From JBFHES01 sp041584015 (lineage in GTDB: Bacteria; Bacteroidota; Bacteroidia; Bacteroidales; M50B96), in NCBI GenBank assembly GCA_041584015.1, contig JBFHES010000152.1:1-11496 (forward strand): a stretch of 11,496 nucleotides of DNA. Reading direction: 5' to 3'. Of this stretch, positions 8,401 through 11,496 are shown in pieces (the first letter of the stretch is position 1; each line of letters opens with the position of its first letter). The translations under genes and the position numbers were made by a program. The notes under the pieces are model-generated. The model was not told where the DNA came from and did not search any database. It worked only from the letters and a program-made list of their open reading frames with translations.

Positions 8401-8502
8401 TTCTCGAAGTCAATAGATATAAGCAATCAGGCAAAGGGTATTTACGTAATACAGTTATTAGGTAATAAGCAAAATTACCATGGAAAAATATTAGTTAGAT
8501 AG
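5443..8502 (+). CDS. T9SS-exported giant PKD-repeat protein (ten PKD domains)
   Basis: 1019 residues. A signal peptide covers ~1-25, ending SLGQ. ATG 5443 is used, but ATG 5455 (MKKLQLF) would give an equally good signal peptide. Residues ~27-118 are a carboxypeptidase-regulatory-like beta domain with C95 and C116. Ten PKD domains follow, each with a GNPTSWxWDFGDG-type core. The second core Trp is at residues 153, 234, 315, 396, 476, 557, 637, 718, 799 and 880, a period of 80-81. Variants are WSFGDG in repeat 6, GWPYSW in repeat 9 and WEFGDG in repeat 10. Repeats 1-9 each hold two Cys 65-66 residues apart; repeat 10 has none. The C-terminus (~931-1019) is a T9SS type-A sorting domain with VMPNPNNGTFKLEF and ending KILVR. 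PKD domains are usually extracellular binding or spacer modules. No enzymatic domain is present, so an elongated surface adhesin or structural protein is the best inference. It lies 90 bases after the previous gene and is followed by a terminator. Confidence 0.92.
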   Translation: MNRIMKKLQLFLSLFLLSTMLSLGQMVNVTGTVSDASTSAPVPNHEVLIMAFGDSLTNPGFYFSQTVLTNANGVYLTSIPNLAPGTPVFVSTIDCAGNTQMQTVAMPPFVVDFSICTGALPCQADFYAYQDSNAIGSYVFVDISTGNPTSWMWDFGDGTASSLQNPSHVYPQPGSYPVTLTISGTNCSSTFTSIVQVTNPGACNAMFNASPSVMNNMIYQFTDVSTGNPTSWIWDFGDGSTSTDQNPTHFYTSPGNYVVTLTISGVNCSSTSISTIMVGAGACNADFYAMPDSSMTPGMLYFYDVSSGNPTSWYWDFGDGNGSTVQNPVHTYAQMGQYVVTLVILGPNCTDTTSLLVEPFDTAACAAIFTYSSTPANDLIIAFQDASLGNPTSWFWDFGDGTTSTDQNPVHTYAQAGNYTVVLAVSGSNCSSTTTSMVAAGPQPCSAYFVSYPDSNAVNSYQFVDQSTGNPTSWSWDFGDGTTSTAQNPVHAFAANGTYVVVLTISGANCSDVYTGVVQVYGQGNCNAMFSSSATPADPLMIGFLDQSTGNPTSWSWSFGDGTGSSLQHPMHTYAQPGTYTVTLTISNFTCQSTYTSVVIVGSQSCVADFAWYPDTMTSTIVYFLDYSTGNPTSWFWDFGDGTTSTDQQPTHIYTVAGSYVVTLEISGPNCSSAATQTVITSNVVNCAALFTYNPTVFNPLMVAFTDLSTGNPTSWMWDFGDGTTSTDQNPIHTYTQTGNYTVTLTITAANCTNSFTMLINLGTAGGCNADFTAYSDSVSPMLMNFVDLSTGWPYSWFWDFGDGATSMDQHPTHLYASTGLYDVVLLILGQNCVDSVSMVVSVSGTGTTVAAFSYQSSPANPFTIIFTDISIGNPTSWYWEFGDGATSTEQHPVHTYTQAGSYAVSFTVNNAFSADTETTNIIITDPNGISTLDGHMEMHVMPNPNNGTFKLEFALNVDSDLKLQIRNIQGQLVYEEQVAQTAAKEFSKSIDISNQAKGIYVIQLLGNKQNYHGKILVR
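5797..8214 (+). repeat. Tandem PKD coding repeats, ten copies, arranged as five A-B pairs
   Basis: The coding repeats have a period of ~243 bases and a higher-order period of ~485 bases. A-type repeats (1, 3, 5, 7, 9) start near 5806, 6289, 6775, 7258 and 7744 with Cys-x-Ala-(Asp/Tyr)-Phe and mostly carry an Asp-Ser or Asp-Thr soon after. B-type repeats have Cys-x-Ala-(Met/Ile/Leu)-Phe followed by Pro/Asn-rich residues and no Asp-Ser. DNA identity between copies is patchy, with exact runs of only about 20-26 bases around the core, so the duplications are not recent. Confidence 0.85.
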
Positions 8503-8517
8503 ACTATATATGCTCTC

Positions 8518-8556
8518 GAAAGCCAGTTCATGTAATGTGGGCTGGCTTTCTTATTT
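8518..8556 (+). terminator. Rho-independent-type terminator after the PKD gene
   Basis: GAAAGCCAG (8518-8526) pairs perfectly with CTGGCTTTC (8542-8550) around a 15-base loop. It is followed by TTATTTT and, a few bases on, TTTTTT. It lies 15 bases after the PKD stop codon and closes the plus-strand block. On the minus strand there is no matching T-run, so it is mainly one-directional. Confidence 0.75.
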
Positions 8557-8586
8557 TAGGTTTTTTAGTAATTTGTAAGAAGATGT

Positions 8587-9207
8587 TTACAAGAGGTTCC
8601 TCGCATTTGGGCCTTCATTAAAAATAAGATCAAGAATGCTTAATTGAGGTATAAAGCCGTGTTTGTCGTTAAATACCTGCATGTAATAGTTCGTTGGTCT
8701 TAGTCCACTGGCAAGCTGCTTTTTGGGATGAATCGTGTATCGATAATCATTTGTATTATCAGGATCAATGGGAATGAAATCACTGCTGGTTTGAATAGTT
8801 GCATCAAGCTCTAAAAGTTCAATGCAGGTAGAAAGTATCCGATGATTCAGATCAAAAAGCATCTCACTTTTTTCTTCAAAAACGAAAAGTAAATCATCAA
8901 TATAGTATTCAAAAAATGGTGATGAACGGTAAGCCGATTCAATAGATTTGAAGTGATTCTTTTGCCAGGGTTCATCATAATCAATTGCTATGTTAGCAAT
9001 CGGGCATTTTTTATTGGCACCTTTTTTTATAGGAATAGATAAGGTTTGCTTTCCATTTGCTCCGAAAATTTGGCAGCGATTCCGATAGGATTGCTTCTGG
9101 AAGTTTTCATATTTTTCTATGAGAACTTTAGGAGTAGCAATTATTGCACTAAAATACTCAATAGGAGGAAAGTATGCTGTCGAAAGCAGTATGGACGAAT
9201 TTGACAC
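8587..9207 (-). CDS. WbqC-family protein
   Basis: 206 residues. The family signature is visible: ILLSTAYFPPIEYFSAI near the N-terminus, then NFQKQSYRNRCQIFGANG, SIPIKKG, WQKNHFKSIESAYRSSPFF and the C-terminal LSILDLIFNEGPNA. WbqC-like proteins were named from polysaccharide (O-antigen) clusters and are widespread in Bacteroidota; their biochemical activity is not established as far as I know. The protein looks soluble and cytoplasmic, with no signal peptide or membrane segment. The start is GTG at 9207. The frame stays open upstream without an ATG, and the conserved core begins at residue 5, so GTG is the best choice. It begins 14 bases after the stop of the upstream SpmA-SpmB-type gene on the same strand, so the two are probably co-transcribed. 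Confidence 0.88.
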   Translation of the reverse strand: MSNSSILLSTAYFPPIEYFSAIIATPKVLIEKYENFQKQSYRNRCQIFGANGKQTLSIPIKKGANKKCPIANIAIDYDEPWQKNHFKSIESAYRSSPFFEYYIDDLLFVFEEKSEMLFDLNHRILSTCIELLELDATIQTSSDFIPIDPDNTNDYRYTIHPKKQLASGLRPTNYYMQVFNDKHGFIPQLSILDLIFNEGPNARNLL

Positions 9208-9221
9208 GCTTGAAAATCTGT

Positions 9222-10454
9222 TTAGTGAAAGAATAAATATCCAATAAATATGGCGGCTATAATACCTGCAAAATCTGCAATAAGTCCACAGGTAACAGCA
9301 TATCTTGTTTTCTTAATTCCCACCGAACCAAAATAAACAGCAATAATATAAAAGGTCGTGTCGGTAGCTCCTTGCACAGTTGAAGCAATCTTCCCCACAA
9401 AGGAATCAGCACCATGCACATCCATCACTTCAAGCATCATACCTCGCGCGCCGCTGCCACTTAATGGCTTCATTAAAGCGGTTGGCAAGGCTTCTATAAA
9501 GTCGGTATTCACACCAATACTTGCAAAAATAAAGCTGAGCGCATCAATCAGATAATCCATGGCGCCTGAAGCTCTAAAAACCCCAACCGCAACAAGAATG
9601 GCAATTAAGTAAGGAATGATCTTAATGGCTACATTAAAACCATCTTTCGCTCCGTCGATAAATGCTTCGTAAACATTTATTCGTTTACGCACCGCCAAAA
9701 TAATGAAACTTGAAATAATGCTGAACAATATTACATGACTTACAACACGCGATATTACTGCAATAGACTCTCGCGGAAGACTTGTGAAATACCAAATAAT
9801 TCCAATGACTACGGCGGTTAATCCGCCTAGATAAGCCATAATGGTTTTGTCAAAGAGGTTGATTCGTTGATAAATTGCAACACTGATTAGTCCGGCAATG
9901 GTTGAAAAAAATGTGGCGAGTAATATTGGGATGAATATATCTGCAGGATTGATGGCTCCCATTTGTGCACGATACACCATTATTGAAATCGGAATAAGTG
10001 TAAGCCCGGAAGTATTCAGCACCAGAAACATGATCTGGGCATTCGATGCGGTGTCCTTTTTGGGGTTCACTTCTTGCAACTGTTTCATAGCTTTTAAACC
10101 AATGGGAGTAGCAGCATTGTCCAGACCAAGCATGTTGGCTGCCATATTCATAACAATAGAACCAGTTGCCGGGTGATCTTTGGGCAGTTCAGGAAATAAC
10201 TTTTGAAAGAACGGACCAATTAGTCTTGAGAAAATTCGAATAACGCCGCCTTTTTCTCCCACATTCATGAGGCCTAACCAAAGAGTGAGTACCCCCGTTA
10301 AATACAGTGATATTTCGAATCCTGTTTTCGCATTAGCAAAGGTAGAGTCTATAATGGTTGAAAATATCTCGGTGTCGCCAAAGAAGATTAATTTTACAAG
10401 AGCAATTATGAATGCGACAATAAAGAAGAAGATCCAAATGTAATTTAGTGCCAT
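9222..10454 (-). CDS. SpmA-SpmB fused spore-maturation-like / nucleoside-recognition (Gate) membrane protein
   Basis: 410 residues from ATG 10454. The N-terminal half (~1-200) is SpmA-like, with an opening helix (MALNYIWIFFFIVAF), then GEKGGVIRIFSRLIGPFF and NMAANMLGLDNAATPIGLKA. A TM linker leads to a SpmB-like C-terminal half (~240-410) with GAKDGFNVAIKIIPYLIAIL, ALMKPLSGSGARGMM and STVQGATDTTFYIIAVYFG. Each half contains one Gate/nucleoside-recognition domain, with about 9-10 membrane segments overall, in the inner membrane. In Bacillus SpmA and SpmB are separate proteins needed for spore core dehydration. Fused forms occur in non-sporulating Bacteroidota, where the substrate is unknown. 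A GTG at 10469 would add five residues, but it sits at or before the predicted transcription start, so ATG 10454 is preferred. It heads a probable two-gene unit with the WbqC-family gene. Confidence 0.87.
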   Translation of the reverse strand: MALNYIWIFFFIVAFIIALVKLIFFGDTEIFSTIIDSTFANAKTGFEISLYLTGVLTLWLGLMNVGEKGGVIRIFSRLIGPFFQKLFPELPKDHPATGSIVMNMAANMLGLDNAATPIGLKAMKQLQEVNPKKDTASNAQIMFLVLNTSGLTLIPISIMVYRAQMGAINPADIFIPILLATFFSTIAGLISVAIYQRINLFDKTIMAYLGGLTAVVIGIIWYFTSLPRESIAVISRVVSHVILFSIISSFIILAVRKRINVYEAFIDGAKDGFNVAIKIIPYLIAILVAVGVFRASGAMDYLIDALSFIFASIGVNTDFIEALPTALMKPLSGSGARGMMLEVMDVHGADSFVGKIASTVQGATDTTFYIIAVYFGSVGIKKTRYAVTCGLIADFAGIIAAIFIGYLFFH

Positions 10455-10468
10455 GAAGATGTGTTTCA

Positions 10469-10489
10469 CGCAAAAGTAATAGTTTTGCG
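10469..10489. promoter_or_regulatory. 21-bp palindrome overlapping the -7 box, candidate operator
   Basis: CGCAAAA (10469-10475) and TTTTGCG (10483-10489) are perfect inverted arms around GTAATAG. The inner TA/TA also pair, so only the G-G position and the central base break the dyad. It covers the whole predicted -7 box, where a bound dimeric repressor would block transcription. No T-run follows either arm, so it is not a terminator. The cognate regulator is not in this window. Confidence 0.4.
10471..10478 (-). promoter_or_regulatory. Predicted -7 box of the SpmA-SpmB/WbqC unit
   Basis: Read on the minus strand, TACTTTTG matches TAnnTTTG exactly. Transcription would begin a few bases downstream, around 10464-10468, leaving a leader of about 10-14 bases before ATG 10454. 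A -33 TTG at standard spacing was not found; the nearest is 27 bases upstream. Confidence 0.5.
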
Positions 10490-10534
10490 CTTATAGTGGT
10501 AATCTCAAGCAAGCAAGGATCGATTTTATGAAAC

Positions 10535-10563
10535 AAAAAAACCGGAACAAAAATAAGTTCCGG
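10535..10563 (-). terminator. Rho-independent terminator of the ferritin gene
   Basis: Read on the minus strand, CCGGAAC (10563-10557) pairs with GTTCCGG (10548-10542) around an 8-base loop and is followed directly by seven T (10541-10535). It lies about 25 bases after the ferritin stop codon. It isolates ferritin from the SpmA-SpmB unit downstream. Confidence 0.88.
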
Positions 10564-10587
10564 CTTAGACGTATTTTGCGTTGATAA

Positions 10588-11091
10588 TTACAATGGCTCT
10601 CCACCTTCGTTTCTTGAACCAATTAAATCGCGATCGAAATGATAAAGGCTTTTACCATCCAATAGATTTAGTTTGTCAAGAATTCCACTTACGGTCACTT
10701 CTTCTTCAATTTGTTCTGTAACAAACCACTGAATCCAATTGTGTGTAGTGAAGTCACGCTCGTCCATGCAGGCACCCACTATTTCATTAATTGATGCAGA
10801 AATGTATTGTTCATGTTCAAATACTTGCTTGAACAAATCTTGAACATTACCAAATTCGCATGGAGGTTCTTCAATAGCACTAATTTTTGCCTTACCACCA
10901 CGACCATTAACGTAATGGATGAACTTAAGCATGTGCATTTTTTCTTCTTCAGCCTGATCGTATAACCACGTTGCAGTGCCTTCGAAACCTTCAGACTCAG
11001 CCCATGATGCCATGGCTAGATAAAGGTTTGATGAGTATGCTTCTTTGTTTATTTGCTGATTAAGAATGGTTTCAATTTTTTCGGTAATCAT
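10588..11091 (-). CDS. ftnA: Non-heme ferritin (FtnA type)
   Basis: 167 residues, the normal length for a bacterial ferritin; the product would form a 24-subunit cytoplasmic cage that oxidises Fe(II) and stores it as a ferric mineral. The ferroxidase residues line up with those of E. coli FtnA: E17, E50, H53, E94, Q127 and E130, with Y24 nearby. The third iron site is also present: E49, E126 and E129. The fold shows as four helices (~5-35, ~40-68, ~82-110, ~114-143) plus a short fifth. It lacks the haem-ligating Met of bacterioferritins at the usual place, so FtnA is the better call. The start is ATG 11091, about 35 bases below an exact -7 box. The gene is monocistronic, with terminators on both sides. 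I saw no clear Fur or Dps-type operator. Confidence 0.95.
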   Translation of the reverse strand: MITEKIETILNQQINKEAYSSNLYLAMASWAESEGFEGTATWLYDQAEEEKMHMLKFIHYVNGRGGKAKISAIEEPPCEFGNVQDLFKQVFEHEQYISASINEIVGACMDERDFTTHNWIQWFVTEQIEEEVTVSGILDKLNLLDGKSLYHFDRDLIGSRNEGGEPL

Positions 11092-11125
11092 ATCTTTATA
11101 ATTTAAATTTTCATATTGATAGTTA

Positions 11126-11133
11126 CAAATTTA
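11126..11133 (-). promoter_or_regulatory. Predicted -7 promoter box of the ferritin gene
   Basis: Read on the minus strand, TAAATTTG matches TAnnTTTG exactly. It lies 34 bases upstream of the ferritin ATG, in an AT-rich leader. A TTTG lies 28 bases further upstream, longer than the usual -33 spacing, so only the -7 element is claimed. Confidence 0.5.
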
Positions 11134-11189
11134 GCAATATTTGAGATTGAATCTTTCTAAACAAACAGTGCTTTAAGATTTTTTAATAT

Positions 11190-11218
11190 AAAAAAAGGGA
11201 ATGCATCGCATTCCCTTT
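11190..11218 (-). terminator. Strong Rho-independent terminator after the DHOD-like gene
   Basis: On the minus strand a perfect 11-bp stem, AAAGGGAATGC with GCATTCCCTTT, closes a 3-base loop and runs into a further T-run at 11193-11191. The stop codon of the upstream gene is about 20 bases away. It separates that gene from ferritin. Confidence 0.9.
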
Positions 11219-11237
11219 CTAGCTAATGGCTGATTTA

Positions 11238-11496
11238 TTAGACCATTGGATATTTTTCAAATATACTTTCAGAGTTCATCAATATATCTATGTATTGTGA
11301 GCGCTTATAAGCATAAGGATCTGTTGTGTTTTTTCTGGATAACTTGCCCTGAAATCCCTTAAGGTCTTCGTAGCCTTTTTTGTCCATCCATTCTTCTACA
11401 TCCTTTAGCATTGTGCCAATGTATTCAATTTTGTTTTTGTAAAGCGTACTAACCACTTGAACGGTGTCGGCTCCTGCTAAAATCATTTTAATTACA
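11238..11496 (-). CDS. Dihydroorotate-dehydrogenase-like protein, C-terminal end; 5' end outside window
   Basis: 86 residues are visible, and the frame runs open off the window edge. ATG at 11486 is internal: the residues before it (VIK) continue the same conserved helix. The stretch MILAGADTVQVVSTLYKN matches the late (beta/alpha)8-barrel segment of class 1 dihydroorotate dehydrogenases and relatives, which helps bind the FMN phosphate. The next part, IEYIGTMLKDVEEWMDKKGY, then FQGKLS and PYAYKRSQYIDIL, is typical of a DHOD-like subfamily common in Bacteroidota that lies apart from true PyrD. The active-site residues and FMN ribityl contacts are upstream and cannot be checked. Whether it oxidises dihydroorotate is therefore open. 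Confidence 0.82.
   Translation of the reverse strand, partial: VIKMILAGADTVQVVSTLYKNKIEYIGTMLKDVEEWMDKKGYEDLKGFQGKLSRKNTTDPYAYKRSQYIDILMNSESIFEKYPMV

Noticed and set aside
9222..10454. Evidence for sporulation from the SpmA/SpmB similarity
   Set aside because: Fused SpmA-SpmB proteins are common in non-sporulating Bacteroidota, and all other signals here (T9SS, promoters) are Bacteroidota-type.
10588..11091. Bacterioferritin or encapsulated-ferritin alternative for the ferritin gene
   Set aside because: Length, the full FtnA-type ferroxidase and third-site residues, and lack of a haem Met or encapsulin neighbour point to a classical ferritin.

Overview
The window looks like chromosome from a low-GC Bacteroidota. 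The grounds are two secreted proteins ending in type IX secretion system (T9SS) type-A sorting domains, arrays of SprB-like and PKD repeats, a periplasm-linker/outer-membrane-barrel protein next to an ECF sigma factor, a fused SpmA-SpmB membrane protein, and exact Bacteroidota-type promoter boxes (TAnnTTTG) in front of several genes. A more precise taxon cannot be read from the sequence.

Layout. (1) Bases 1-705 are the C-terminal part of a CPA-type cation:proton antiporter that began upstream. (2) A 287-base gap holds a candidate promoter at 927-934. (3) Bases 993-8502 form a same-strand block of four genes: an ECF sigma factor with a TTG start; a 556-residue protein with an anti-sigma-like cytoplasmic N-terminus, one transmembrane helix, a ~220-residue low-complexity linker and a predicted 8-stranded barrel; a 682-residue T9SS cargo protein with SprB-like repeats; and a 1019-residue T9SS cargo protein with ten PKD domains. 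The first three genes are 9-10 bases apart, the fourth is 90 bases further on, and the block ends in a hairpin terminator at 8518-8556. (4) Bases 8587-10454, on the minus strand, carry a SpmA-SpmB-type fused membrane protein followed by a WbqC-family protein. Their promoter lies inside a 21-bp palindrome. (5) Bases 10588-11091, minus strand, encode a FtnA-type ferritin with its own promoter box and terminator. (6) Bases 11238-11496, minus strand, are the C-terminal end of a dihydroorotate-dehydrogenase-like flavoprotein followed by a strong terminator.

The most interesting part is the four-gene block. The second gene appears to join a sigma-regulating cytoplasmic tail directly to an outer-membrane barrel within one polypeptide. 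That could carry a surface signal across the whole envelope to the sigma factor, with the two surface or secreted repeat proteins as cargo. This is an inference from gene order and predicted topology. The second notable feature is the PKD array, which is built as five copies of an A-B two-domain unit. Each of the first nine domains has a cysteine pair, and the tenth lacks both cysteines.

The remaining genes are ordinary housekeeping or stress genes. Most open frames on the opposite strands are shadows of these genes.
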